From positions 1 to 64,000 of the forward strand of contig CAZFOB010000003.1 of NCBI GenBank assembly GCA_964520325.1: DNA of 64,000 nucleotides, in the 5' to 3' direction. The stretch is from CAZFOB01 sp964520325. GTDB lineage: Bacteria; Actinomycetota; JAICYB01. Below the pieces are notes generated by a model that made no database searches, was not told the origin of the DNA, and worked only from the letters and a program-made list of their open reading frames with translations. Below, one piece after another: positions 49,159 to 57,549 of the stretch. Each line of letters opens with the position of its first letter. The first letter of the stretch is position 1. Position numbers and translations under genes: made by a program.

Positions 49159-49441
49159 ATCCTGCCGCACGCTCCTCTGCGTCCAGACGCTGAAGGGTCT
49201 CGCGCGTCGAGATGTCCTGGAGGGTTTCCAGATCCGCCCACTCGTCCGGCGTCCCGGGGGGGATCCGACGGTAGCCCTCGACGATCGCCCGCCCTTGAAG
49301 CGCTTCTTGATCAGCTTCGAGATGGTTGTGCAGAACCTCGCGGATGAGGGCCGACCGGGAGATGCCACTACCTGCCGCCTCGGCATCGAGCGCGCGGAGG
49401 AGCTCGTCGGTGAGCTGCACCATGGTCTGCGTTCGAGCCAT
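49073..49441 (-). CDS. RHH antitoxin partner of MazF, C-terminally extended
   Basis: A 122-residue antitoxin with a CopG/RHH N-terminus (MARTQTMVQLTDELLRALDA, SGISRSALIREVLHNHLE). After EERAAGCEP the frame reads on CSSRGGLVVRASRCQ through the start of the toxin gene to 49073, an overlap of 86 bp. Relatives I know end near an E-P-W-stop at this point; here the DNA reads CCGTGTAGC, so loss of one G from CCG-TGG-TAG would explain the read-through. That is inference. The tail is basic with two Cys and may alter toxin binding. Confidence 0.75.
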   Translation of the reverse strand: MARTQTMVQLTDELLRALDAEAAGSGISRSALIREVLHNHLEADQEALQGRAIVEGYRRIPPGTPDEWADLETLQDISTRETLQRLDAEERAAGCEPCSSRGGLVVRASRCQAQAVPRPHAL

Positions 49442-49524
49442 AGCCCCGTCATACGCCTATGTGTCGCACCTCGCTTCCCTTCATGCAGAGGACGGGTCTC
49501 CGCGTGCTCATCGGAGGGAGGGAG

Positions 49525-50529
49525 TCAGAGACGCGCGACGCCCTTCTGTTGGTGGGTTTCCCACAGCCAACGTACGGTGTCTTCGAGCGCCGAACGAGGG
49601 TCGGGTTCGTCGGCTCCGACGCCCAAAGTGGTGCGTAGCCGTTCGTCGGAGTACCAGCACGGGCTGGGAACGTTGAACGGATGGTGTGCGGTCGGGTCGT
49701 CGGAGAACGGGTTCACCCACTCGGTCACGATCGGCTCCCATTCCCAGCCGAGAATGCGGGCGATTTCCGCGGCGAGTCCAGCGAAGGTCCAGCCGTAAGG
49801 GTCGACGACGTTGCAAGCCCAGTAGCCGTTTGGCGCCAGTTCCGCCCCTGCGACGATGGCGCGACCGACGCGCTCAACAGCAACCCGGGAGAACAGTTGA
49901 GTTCCTTGCCACGGCAGCTCCAGCTGCCGCTCACCTCGGGCGATGCGCGAAACCAGCCATGCCTCGCGGATCTGCCGCGTTGACGGCGCGACCCCATAGA
50001 TCATCCCCGGGCGAAGAACGACAGCGTCGATTCCTGCCGTCTGCAACTCCCTTTCCATCTCGGCGTTGTCGTGCTCGAACCCCGGCGGCAGAACGTCGGC
50101 GGGGAGCGGGAACGGATCGAGGCGCAATGGCGCATCCTCCGCGATCGGAAGTGTGTGTGATGCCAGCAGGGAACGGAACCGTCCGTCGCCCATGCCCGCA
50201 TCCAGTGAGGCCTGGTAAACGTCGCACGAGCTCACGGCCACCACTCGAGCGCCGCACGCCCGTGCGCAACGGGCCAACTCTTGTGCCTTCGCGGCCGTCG
50301 CCCCGTTGAAGGTGTCTACGATCACATCGGGTCGAGCGCGCTGTACCTCGCCGTCTTCAGCCAGCAAGTTCCCGCGGCTCCCGTGGAGATGCTCTACCTG
50401 CTCGTTGACCCTCCGAGGCAACTCATGGGTGCCGGTATGAGCAACGAGGACCTCATGACCAGATGCGAGCGCGAGGGGAACGGTCGCGGAACCGACGAAG
50501 CCTGTGCCACCTACAAAGATCATGCGCAC
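49525..50529 (-). CDS. NAD-dependent epimerase/dehydratase-like protein
   Basis: A 334-residue SDR-extended protein. Seen: IFVGGTGFVGSATVPLAL (cofactor loop), PDVIVDTFNGATAAKAQEL, VVAVSSCDVYQ, FEHDNAEMERELQTAG, VLRPGMIYGVAPST and DPYGWTFAGLAAEIA. The usual catalytic Y-x-x-x-K is not seen: the segment reads F-E-H-D-N-A-E-M-E, as in sub-groups of atypical SDRs. GTG 50529 follows TAGATT by 7 nt; the TTG 50538 start is less likely. Substrate unknown. Confidence 0.8.
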   Translation of the reverse strand: MRMIFVGGTGFVGSATVPLALASGHEVLVAHTGTHELPRRVNEQVEHLHGSRGNLLAEDGEVQRARPDVIVDTFNGATAAKAQELARCARACGARVVAVSSCDVYQASLDAGMGDGRFRSLLASHTLPIAEDAPLRLDPFPLPADVLPPGFEHDNAEMERELQTAGIDAVVLRPGMIYGVAPSTRQIREAWLVSRIARGERQLELPWQGTQLFSRVAVERVGRAIVAGAELAPNGYWACNVVDPYGWTFAGLAAEIARILGWEWEPIVTEWVNPFSDDPTAHHPFNVPSPCWYSDERLRTTLGVGADEPDPRSALEDTVRWLWETHQQKGVARL

Positions 50530-50536
50530 GGGAGCC

Positions 50537-50542
50537 AATCTA
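50537..50542 (-). promoter_or_regulatory. -10 box TAGATT, leaderless start at 50529
   Basis: TAGATT on the minus strand ends 7 nt before GTG 50529. Confidence 0.6.
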
Positions 50543-50651
50543 GTCTTGCCGTTGAATCAAGGCCATCGCTTCCGATGGGAGGCACTACGAAAGGCGCTAT
50601 GGGCAGTACGAACGTTTTGCCACAACCAGGCGGCCCAGACGCTACATCTCT

Positions 50652-51287
50652 TTACGCCAGGGCGGCGGCAGAGCCTGGTGATTCGGTGCGGGTTCGGTAC
50701 TCGATGAGCTCTTCGATCGACGCGATCGCGATGTCGTGGTGGGCTGCGAACCGCTCGAGGTCGGGAACGCGTGCAACCGAACCATCGGTGTTGAGCACCT
50801 CGCAGATCACGGCGCACGCTGTCAGGCCGGCGACTCGACAGAGGTCGACCGCTGCTTCGGTGTGCCCGCCGCGTTCGAGCACCCCATGGTCGCGAGCCCG
50901 CAACGGGAAAACGTGGCCGGGGCGCCTGAAGTCCCACGGACGGGTGTCCGGATCGAGGACGGCACTGATCGTCCGTGCTCGGTCGTGGACGGAGATGCCT
51001 GTCGTCGTCGACCGATGGTCGATCGGCACCGCGAACGGCGTGTCGCACGACGCGTCGTTGAGGCGAACCATCGGCCCGATGCGCAGCGCGTCGAGCCTGG
51101 CGGCCTCGCACGGCATGCAGAGCAGGCCTCGCCCGTGCGTGATCATGAAGTTGAGGGCTTCCGGCGTCGCGAAGTCCGCCGCCATCGTGAGGTCGCCCTC
51201 ATCCTCACGGTCGGGACCGTCCACCACGATCACGATCTGGCCGTGGCGTATGCGCTCGAGTGCCTGTTCGATCGAGACGTGGGTCAA
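50652..51287 (-). CDS. ribB: 3,4-Dihydroxy-2-butanone 4-phosphate synthase
   Basis: A 211-residue RibB enzyme, converting ribulose 5-phosphate to the four-carbon unit of riboflavin. Seen: IVIVVDGPDREDEGDLTMAA (acidic catalytic loop), FMITHGRGLLCMPC, DRARTISAVLDPDTRP, RPGHVFPLRARDHGVLERGG and HTEAAVDLCRVAGL. The GTP cyclohydrolase II part found in RibBA fusions is absent. TTG 51287 follows AAGGAGCG. No FMN riboswitch is seen upstream. The dodecin at 40.6 kb also bears on flavin balance. Confidence 0.93.
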   Translation of the reverse strand: MTHVSIEQALERIRHGQIVIVVDGPDREDEGDLTMAADFATPEALNFMITHGRGLLCMPCEAARLDALRIGPMVRLNDASCDTPFAVPIDHRSTTTGISVHDRARTISAVLDPDTRPWDFRRPGHVFPLRARDHGVLERGGHTEAAVDLCRVAGLTACAVICEVLNTDGSVARVPDLERFAAHHDIAIASIEELIEYRTRTESPGSAAALA

Positions 51288-51299
51288 CGCTTCGCTCCT

Positions 51300-52772
51300 T
51301 TAGTCCTTAGCCCCAACGCAGAGTGCCGTTCTGATGTCGTTCGCTCTCGCGTGCGCGAGGTTATACGCCGCCCAGCCCTCGAACGGCTCATCTTCGCTTA
51401 CCGCGCACACATACCCGTGCATGTCGTCGTGCTCGGCCAAGGCCGGCACGGCGTCATCCCCTGATTCGGATAGGTACGACGTGTCGGATCGGTCGGTTCT
51501 TGCCTGGTGCGCGATGTTGTGCCGTGCGACGAAGGCCTCCGGGTTGAGGACGTTCATCCCGAACAGGAGCACGAGAGCGGTGATGCCCGCGGCGCTCCAC
51601 ACCCAGACGCGTCGACCGCCCAAGCCCGCGACCGATGCGCCGAGCATGAGGAGCACGAGGCCCACCCACACGATGGCCGTTTGTGCGAACAGCCGCAGCA
51701 TGGTGAGGCCGAAGGCCGACTCGTAGAGGACGAGGCGGTGGAAGGCCGATACGACCAGCGCGAGCGTCAGGACGATCACGCTCAACGTCATTGCGGTGAA
51801 GCGGACTTTTTCACGTCGCGTCAAGCGTTGCGCGGTCGCACGGAGCGCGGCGATGACGCCGGTGACGAGGACGGCCGCGGCGAGGAGCTGGAAGAAGCCC
51901 GAGCGGGCGTACTCGGCGTAGGTAAGCCCGGCCGACTCGATGACCTTGCGTCCGCCCGCGGAGAGAGCGATCAACCGTGCCACCGCGAAGGCGCCGAGCA
52001 GTGCATTGAGGGCGACGAGGACGACCGTCCACTCCATCGACGCAAGGCGCGGACCACTGATCACGGGCACCTCGGCGTGCGTCAACGACGCCATGCGGAA
52101 GAGGGCAGCGGATGCGAGGGCGCCGAAGGCGAGCAGTACGAGATGACCGATGACATCGCGGGCGTCGAAGCGAACGATCGATGCGAATACGGCGTCGGCG
52201 GATGCGAGCAGCAGTCCGAAGACGAGGAGGATCGGGATCGCGAGGAGGAGTCCGCGCGCGATACCCGCGAAGCGCCGGCGCTCGCGACCGGCGCCGCTCA
52301 TCATGTAGGACGGCCCCAGAACTGCTTGCGTCAGCGCTTGAAGCGTGCGTCCGACGACCCGGACGATCGAGAGATCGAAGAGGCTTCCTCCAGACGAAAG
52401 CGTCGCACCAAGCAGGACGAGCGCGCACGCAGCGATCACGTCGAGTGGGAGGAGCCAGACGCTCGCTCGGATCGCGATCCATGTTCCGAACAGCGGCGCC
52501 GCGGCGATCAGCACGCGGGCTTGGACGTTGCGGACGCGCCCACTGATGAGGAGCGACACGCTTGCGAGGCCGATCGAGAGCGCTCCCGCCACACCGGCGA
52601 GGCCCGACCGCATGGCGAGGTCGAAGGACGCCGCGATGGCGATGACCCCGAAGACCACGAATGGCGTCCGAGTGCGCTCCAGCGGTGCATCGAGGAACCG
52701 CGGCCACTCAGTCGCGATCCAGCCCGGCTGTCCTGGTGCCGGTGCCGCGAGGCTCTCGCGTGTCGTGGTCAC
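51300..52772 (-). CDS. DUF4153/DUF4173-like membrane protein
   Basis: A 490-residue polytopic protein with about twelve helices in its first 420 residues and a soluble C-terminal tail (RSDTSYLSESGDDAVPALAE, MHGYVCAVSEDEPFEGWAAY). Seen: VSLLISGRVRNVQARVLIAA, YMMSGAGRERRRFAGIARGL, LTYAEYARSGFFQLLAAA and LNPEAFVARHNI, typical of DUF4173. GTG 52772 overlaps the kinase stop as GTGA. It is the third gene of a two-component operon and may be its sensor aid or output. Confidence 0.8.
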   Translation of the reverse strand: MTTTRESLAAPAPGQPGWIATEWPRFLDAPLERTRTPFVVFGVIAIAASFDLAMRSGLAGVAGALSIGLASVSLLISGRVRNVQARVLIAAAPLFGTWIAIRASVWLLPLDVIAACALVLLGATLSSGGSLFDLSIVRVVGRTLQALTQAVLGPSYMMSGAGRERRRFAGIARGLLLAIPILLVFGLLLASADAVFASIVRFDARDVIGHLVLLAFGALASAALFRMASLTHAEVPVISGPRLASMEWTVVLVALNALLGAFAVARLIALSAGGRKVIESAGLTYAEYARSGFFQLLAAAVLVTGVIAALRATAQRLTRREKVRFTAMTLSVIVLTLALVVSAFHRLVLYESAFGLTMLRLFAQTAIVWVGLVLLMLGASVAGLGGRRVWVWSAAGITALVLLFGMNVLNPEAFVARHNIAHQARTDRSDTSYLSESGDDAVPALAEHDDMHGYVCAVSEDEPFEGWAAYNLAHARANDIRTALCVGAKD

Positions 52773-53782
52773 GACGCCCTCGGGAGCGAGACGACCATCC
52801 GGCACCCTTTGGGCCGGGAACCTTCCAGAGAGACGCGGTCTGCTCTGATGGCGCCGCCGTGCATGTCGACGATCCACTTCGCGATCGCGAGACCAAGCCC
52901 TGAGCCGCCGCCGGCGCGTGCGCGTGATGCGTCCGCCCGGTAGAAGCGTTCGAAGATCCGTTCCTCTTCACCAGCCGGGATCCCAGGCCCTTCGTCGGTG
53001 ACCTCGATCTCGACGGAGCCGTTGTACGCGTGCGCGTGGACGTTCACGGTGCCGCCGGGCGGGGAATGGCGCACCGCGTTCTCGACGAGATTGGCCACGA
53101 CCTGGTGTACGCGCTCTGGGTCGGCGTGTGCCTCTAGACGCGCGTCGACGTCGACGGCAAGCTCGACGGTGTCCGGAGCATGAAGCCGTGCCTCGCGCAC
53201 CGCTTGATCGAGCAGCGGACGCATCGTGAAGCGTCGGCGGTTGAGCGGCACGGCACCGGATTCGAGCTTCGAGAGATCGAGGAGTTGGGCGACCAGTCGT
53301 CCGAGACGCTCGACCTGCTCGAGCATCGTACGCAGCGTGTCTGGGTCTGATGGCGCGACGCCGTCGACGAGATTCTCGAGCCCCGCCCGCAGCGCTGTGA
53401 TCGGCGTGCGTAGCTCGTGGGAAACGTTGGCGACGAGGTCCCGTCGAACGCGGTCGACCTCACCGAGCTCGGCAGCCATCGCATTGAAGGCACGGGCAAG
53501 CTCGCCGATCTCGTCGCGTGATGTCGCAGTGATGCGCTGGTCGTAATCGCCTCGAGCCATCGCAGCGGAAGCTTCGGCCATCTCGCGCAACGGCGATGTC
53601 ATCCCGCGTGCGAGCACGCGGACCATCGCGAGGGACAAGATCCCGGCTAGAGCGACTGTGAGGTACGGCCAGAGGTCGAGCTTGACGCCCGCGGAGATCA
53701 CGACGACGGTGACACCGACGGCGGCGACGATGATCGCGCCGAGCTTGTGCTTGATCGACGGGAGGAAATCGAGCGGTCTCAT
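52769..53782 (-). CDS. Sensor histidine kinase
   Basis: A 337-residue membrane kinase. Two membrane helices (GAIIVAAVGVTVVVISAGV and YLTVALAGILSLAMVRVLA) have almost no external loop, then HAMP (SPLREMAEASAAMARGDYDQ), H-box VANVSHELRTPITAL with the phospho-acceptor His, N-box VANLVENAVRHSPPGG, and G-boxes DEGPGIPAGEEERIFERFYR and GGSGLGLAIAKWIVDMHGG. The tiny sensor loop suggests it senses within the membrane or via the downstream DUF4173 protein. ATG 53782 overlaps the regulator stop as ATGA. Confidence 0.93.
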   Translation of the reverse strand: MRPLDFLPSIKHKLGAIIVAAVGVTVVVISAGVKLDLWPYLTVALAGILSLAMVRVLARGMTSPLREMAEASAAMARGDYDQRITATSRDEIGELARAFNAMAAELGEVDRVRRDLVANVSHELRTPITALRAGLENLVDGVAPSDPDTLRTMLEQVERLGRLVAQLLDLSKLESGAVPLNRRRFTMRPLLDQAVREARLHAPDTVELAVDVDARLEAHADPERVHQVVANLVENAVRHSPPGGTVNVHAHAYNGSVEIEVTDEGPGIPAGEEERIFERFYRADASRARAGGGSGLGLAIAKWIVDMHGGAIRADRVSLEGSRPKGCRMVVSLPRAS

Positions 53783-54489
53783 GCGGTGGCCTTCTCGTGG
53801 TCGCCGCCGGTTTGCGCGTCGTCGCGTATGGCGTACCCGACGCCGTGCACGGTGCGGATGACCGAGTCGCCGAGCTTGCGGCGGATGGCTCTGATATGTG
53901 AATCGACCGTTCGCGCGCCTGCGGAGTCCTGATATCCCCACACATCGGATAGCAAGCGTTCGCGCGAGTACACACCGGGCTTGCTCGCGAGATGCGTGAT
54001 GAGCTCGAACTCCGTCGGCGTGAGATGGACGATCTCGCCGGCTTTGGTCACGCGGCGCGTGAGTGGATCGATCACAAGCTCACCGATCCTGATCGGCGAC
54101 GGATCGATCGGTGCACGGTCGGCACGGCGGAGGAGCGCGTGCACGCGCGCGACGAGTTCCCGAGGGCTGAACGGCTTGGTCATGTAGTCGTCGGCTCCGA
54201 CCTCGAGGCCGACGACGGTGTCGGTCTCGGTGTCGCGAGCGGTGAGCATCAGGATGGGTACCGCGGCCTTTGCGCGGATGCGACGGCACACCTCGAGTCC
54301 GTCGATCTCCGGGAGCATGAGGTCGAGCACGACGAGATCAGGGTCGTCGCGGTCAAACGCTTCGACGCCCGCGCGTCCGTCCGCAGCGACGGAAACGTCG
54401 AAACCGTCGCTGCGGAGTCTGTCCGCGACGGCGTTTCTGATCGGCTCTTCGTCCTCGACGACAAGGATCGTACGTGGTCGGGGGGCCAT
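53779..54489 (-). CDS. OmpR/PhoB-family response regulator
   Basis: A 236-residue regulator. Receiver domain: TILVVEDEEPIRNAV, phospho-acceptor Asp in LVVLDLMLPEIDGLEV, Thr in ILMLTARDTETD, Lys in YMTKPFSPRELVARV. C-terminal winged helix: LTPTEFELITHLASKPGVYS, RTVDSHIRAIRRKLGD and IRTVHGVGYAIRDD. ATG 54489 follows TAAGCT by 7 nt, a leaderless start. It leads the operon regulator-kinase-DUF4173. Confidence 0.93.
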   Translation of the reverse strand: MAPRPRTILVVEDEEPIRNAVADRLRSDGFDVSVAADGRAGVEAFDRDDPDLVVLDLMLPEIDGLEVCRRIRAKAAVPILMLTARDTETDTVVGLEVGADDYMTKPFSPRELVARVHALLRRADRAPIDPSPIRIGELVIDPLTRRVTKAGEIVHLTPTEFELITHLASKPGVYSRERLLSDVWGYQDSAGARTVDSHIRAIRRKLGDSVIRTVHGVGYAIRDDAQTGGDHEKATA

Positions 54490-54496
54490 CAGGGCC

Positions 54497-54502
54497 AGCT
54501 TA
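54497..54502 (-). promoter_or_regulatory. -10 box TAAGCT, leaderless start at 54489
   Basis: TAAGCT on the minus strand ends 7 nt before ATG 54489. Confidence 0.6.
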
Positions 54503-54564
54503 GGACGCAGCTTTGAAGAAGTCTCGCGAGAGTTGTGAAGATGTCGTGCAGGTTCACGTCTTGA

Positions 54565-56181
54565 CTAGTTGATCCGCTTGTCCTGACCGGCCCATTCCTT
54601 CTCGCGCAGCACGAACTTCTGCACCTTGCCGGTTGAGGTCTTGGGCAGCTCGCCGAACTCGACCGACTTCGGGCACTTGAATCTCGCGATGCGCTGTTGG
54701 CAGTGCTCGATGATGTCGGACTCGCCGGCGTCTAGGCCCTCCTTGAGCACGACGAAGGCTTTCGGCACCTCGCCCCACTTCTCGTCCGGCACGGCGATCA
54801 CAGCCACTTCGAGCACGGACGGATGCGACGCGACGGCTTGCTCGATCTCGATGGTCGAGATGTTCTCGCCGCCGGAGATGATGATGTCCTTGCTGCGGTC
54901 GCGCAGCTCGATGTACCCGTCGGGGTGCATGACCGCGACGTCGCCCGAGTGGAACCAACCACCGCGGAACGCTTCGGCTGTGGCTTCGGGCTGGTCGAAG
55001 TATCCCTTCATGACGTTGTTGCCGCGCATCACGACCTCGCCCATGGTCGCTGCATCGGCCGGGACGTCGTTCATGTTCTCGTCGACAACTCGCAGCTCGC
55101 ATGCCACGAGATGCGGGACGCCCTGCCGGGCTCGCAGGAGCGCGCGTCGCTCGGCCGACTCGCCGTCCCAGTCGGGGTTCCAGTCGCAATAGGCGTGCGG
55201 CCCGTAGGTCTCGGTCAGGCCGTAGAGATGCGTGATCACCGCGCCGATGCTCTCCCACTGACCGAGCAGCGTCGGCGACGGCGGCGCACCGCCGGTTGCG
55301 ATGCGGATCGTCTGGTCGAGCCGCTCGGACGGTGCGCCCGGATCGTTGATCAGCATGATCAAGACCGTCGGGGCGCCGTTGAAGTGCGTCACTCCCTCTT
55401 CGCGCACGAGCTGCCACACCATCGGTGGCTCCACGCGGCGCAGGCAGACGTGCGTTGCGCCGGCGCCGGTGACCCCCCACGTGAAGCACCACCCGTTGCA
55501 ATGGAACATCGGCACGATCCACAAGAACCTCGACGTCGATCCGACCTGGTGGGCGATGATCTCGGACAACGCGTTGAGGTAGGCACCGCGATGCGTGAAG
55601 ACAACTCCCTTGGGACGGCCGGTCGTCCCGGAGGTGTAGTTGATCGAGATCATGTCGTTCTCGTCGGGCACGCGGAAAGCGAGCGAGGCGTCCGGCTCCA
55701 CGTCGATGAAGTCTTCATAGGTGGGGCCCTCGAAGATGCGTCGGACGCCCGGTGCGAACTCAGGATCCTCCACCGTGATGATCATCTCGATACCACCGAG
55801 CTGTTCGGCGACCGCCTCGACGACCGGCGCGAGCTCGGCGTCCACGAAGAAGAACCTCGCGCCCGAGTGGTTGAGGATGTACTGGATCTCGTCGCCGTTC
55901 AGACGGGTGTTGATGGCCACGAGCACGCCGCCGGCGAGCGACACTCCGAAGTGGGCCTCGAGCAGCGGTGGTGTGTTCGGGACGAGGAAGGCGACGCGAT
56001 CGTCCTTCTGCAGGCCGGCGTTCCGCAGAGCGGTGGCGAGCTGGCGGCACCGGCGTCCGAGGTCGGCATAGGTGTGGCGCTGCTTGCCGTAGATCACGGC
56101 GGTGCGGTCGGGGAACACGCGCTCGGACCGCTCGAGGAACAGCAGCGGGGTGAGCTCAGTCCGGTTGAGGTCCATCGCCAT
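54565..56181 (-). CDS. Acyl-CoA synthetase (medium/long-chain type)
   Basis: A 538-residue ANL ligase of the FadK/AlkK-like group. Seen: INYTSGTTGRPKGVVFTHRG (P-loop), VPMFHCNGWCFTWGV, LYGLTETYGPHAYC, WFHSGDVAVMHPDGYIELRD, SKDIIISGGENISTIEIEQ, and the C-terminal Lys in LPKTSTGKVQKFVLRE. It activates fatty acids to acyl-CoA. ATG 56181; TATAAA ends 6 nt before it and GGGG could act as a ribosome-binding site. It is divergent from the lactone oxidase gene. Confidence 0.93.
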   Translation of the reverse strand: MAMDLNRTELTPLLFLERSERVFPDRTAVIYGKQRHTYADLGRRCRQLATALRNAGLQKDDRVAFLVPNTPPLLEAHFGVSLAGGVLVAINTRLNGDEIQYILNHSGARFFFVDAELAPVVEAVAEQLGGIEMIITVEDPEFAPGVRRIFEGPTYEDFIDVEPDASLAFRVPDENDMISINYTSGTTGRPKGVVFTHRGAYLNALSEIIAHQVGSTSRFLWIVPMFHCNGWCFTWGVTGAGATHVCLRRVEPPMVWQLVREEGVTHFNGAPTVLIMLINDPGAPSERLDQTIRIATGGAPPSPTLLGQWESIGAVITHLYGLTETYGPHAYCDWNPDWDGESAERRALLRARQGVPHLVACELRVVDENMNDVPADAATMGEVVMRGNNVMKGYFDQPEATAEAFRGGWFHSGDVAVMHPDGYIELRDRSKDIIISGGENISTIEIEQAVASHPSVLEVAVIAVPDEKWGEVPKAFVVLKEGLDAGESDIIEHCQQRIARFKCPKSVEFGELPKTSTGKVQKFVLREKEWAGQDKRIN

Positions 56182-56241
56182 CGCCCCTTTATACGCGTGG
56201 CCTGTGCTCGGCCCGGCTTGGTTTGCGACACTCTATCGTCC

Positions 56242-57549
56242 ATGACTTGGCGTAACTGGGGCCGAACCCAGAGATGTGATCCCGTCGCTTCGGCGGAGCC
56301 GTCCGGCGAGCATGAGATCCGTTCGGTCATCGTCGACGCGATCAAACAACGGCGTCGCGTGAAGGTCGTCGGCGCCGGACATTCGTTCACCGATATCGCG
56401 TGCACCGACGGCGTGATGATCAGCCTCGACCGGCACAACCGTGTGCTCGACGTCGATAGATCGAAGCGGACCGTCACCGTCGAAGCCGGCATCAGGCTGG
56501 GTGAGCTCAACGAGGCGCTCGCCCGCGAAGGTCTCGGCATGTCGAACCTCGGCGACATCGCCTACCAGTCGATCGCCGGCGCGATATCGACCGGTACGCA
56601 CGGAACGGGACGCGACTTCGGCAACCTCGCCACCTTTGTCGAGGAGCTCACGCTCGTGCTCTCGGACGGCAGCACGCTCCGCTGCTCCCTCGATGCGGAT
56701 GAGAAGACCTTCCGCGCGGCGCAGGTCGGTCTCGGTGCCCTCGGCGTGATCTCGACGGTGACGCTCCGGTGCGAGCCGTCGTTCAATCTGCGCGCGAAGG
56801 AAGATGCGATGAAGATCGACGACGTGATCGCGCGATTCGATGATCTCGTCGAGCAGAACGAGCACTTCGAGTTCTATTGGTTCCCGCATACCGAAGCTGC
56901 GTGGACGAAACAGAACAACCGCACGACCGACGCACCGAGCCCCCGGCGCCGCTGGAAGGAGTTCCAGAACGACATCATCATGTCGAACGTCGCATTCGGT
57001 GCGGTGTGCCGCGTCGGGCGTGCGCGACCATCGATGATCCCAGCGCTGACGCAGAAGTTCGTGGCTCCCGGGGTCGGACGCATCCGCCGCGTGGCACGAA
57101 GCGACCTGGTCTACACAAGTCCCCGCCTCGTCCGGTTCTCGGAGATGGAGTACGCGATCCCGCGCGAACATGCCCGCGAAGCGATAAGCGGGCTTCGCGG
57201 GCTCATCGACGCCAACGGCTTCAACGTGAGCTTTCCCGTCGAGGTCCGCGTCGTCGCAGCGGATGACATCGCGCTGAGCCCCGCTCACGGACGACAGACG
57301 TGTTACATCGCCGTGCACATGTACCGAAAGATGGACTACGAACCGTACTTCCGAGCCGTCGAGAAGCTGATGATGTCCTTCGACGGACGGCCCCACTGGG
57401 GCAAGCTGCACTTCCGGACAGCAGCAGACTTGGCTCCGGCGTATCCGAAGTGGGACGAGTTCAGCGGCGTGCGCAACGCGCTCGATCCGACCGGCGTCTT
57501 CCGCAATGCGTATCTCGATCGGGTCCTCGGCGCGCCGTCGGAGCTGTGA
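56242..57549 (+). CDS. FAD-linked aldonolactone oxidase
   Basis: A 435-residue VAO-fold flavoprotein like L-gulono- or D-arabinono-lactone oxidase. Seen: TWRNWGRTQRCDP, the FAD-binding VKVVGAGHSFTDIACTDGV, SNLGDIAYQSIAGAISTGTH, VEELTLVLSDGS, and near the C-terminus HWGKLHFRTAADLAPAYPKW and VRNALDPTGVFRNAYLDRV. The HWGK motif is conserved in this group. It oxidises a sugar lactone or alditol at C2 with oxygen. ATG 56242 starts at the conserved W-R-N-W. The next gene overlaps as GTGA. Confidence 0.9.
   Translation: MTWRNWGRTQRCDPVASAEPSGEHEIRSVIVDAIKQRRRVKVVGAGHSFTDIACTDGVMISLDRHNRVLDVDRSKRTVTVEAGIRLGELNEALAREGLGMSNLGDIAYQSIAGAISTGTHGTGRDFGNLATFVEELTLVLSDGSTLRCSLDADEKTFRAAQVGLGALGVISTVTLRCEPSFNLRAKEDAMKIDDVIARFDDLVEQNEHFEFYWFPHTEAAWTKQNNRTTDAPSPRRRWKEFQNDIIMSNVAFGAVCRVGRARPSMIPALTQKFVAPGVGRIRRVARSDLVYTSPRLVRFSEMEYAIPREHAREAISGLRGLIDANGFNVSFPVEVRVVAADDIALSPAHGRQTCYIAVHMYRKMDYEPYFRAVEKLMMSFDGRPHWGKLHFRTAADLAPAYPKWDEFSGVRNALDPTGVFRNAYLDRVLGAPSEL

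Noticed and set aside
50530..50651. Possible FMN riboswitch linked to ribB
   Set aside because: This gap is downstream of ribB, and the upstream side (51288-51299) is only 12 bp, too short for an FMN aptamer.
51507..52943. Plus-strand open frame of 478 codons
   Set aside because: Shadow of the DUF4173-like membrane protein and kinase; composition is all Arg/Glu/Asp with no family signal.
54823..56241. In-frame upstream extension of the lactone oxidase gene
   Set aside because: It is antisense to the acyl-CoA synthetase and lacks family similarity; the oxidase begins at the conserved W-R-N-W after ATG 56242.
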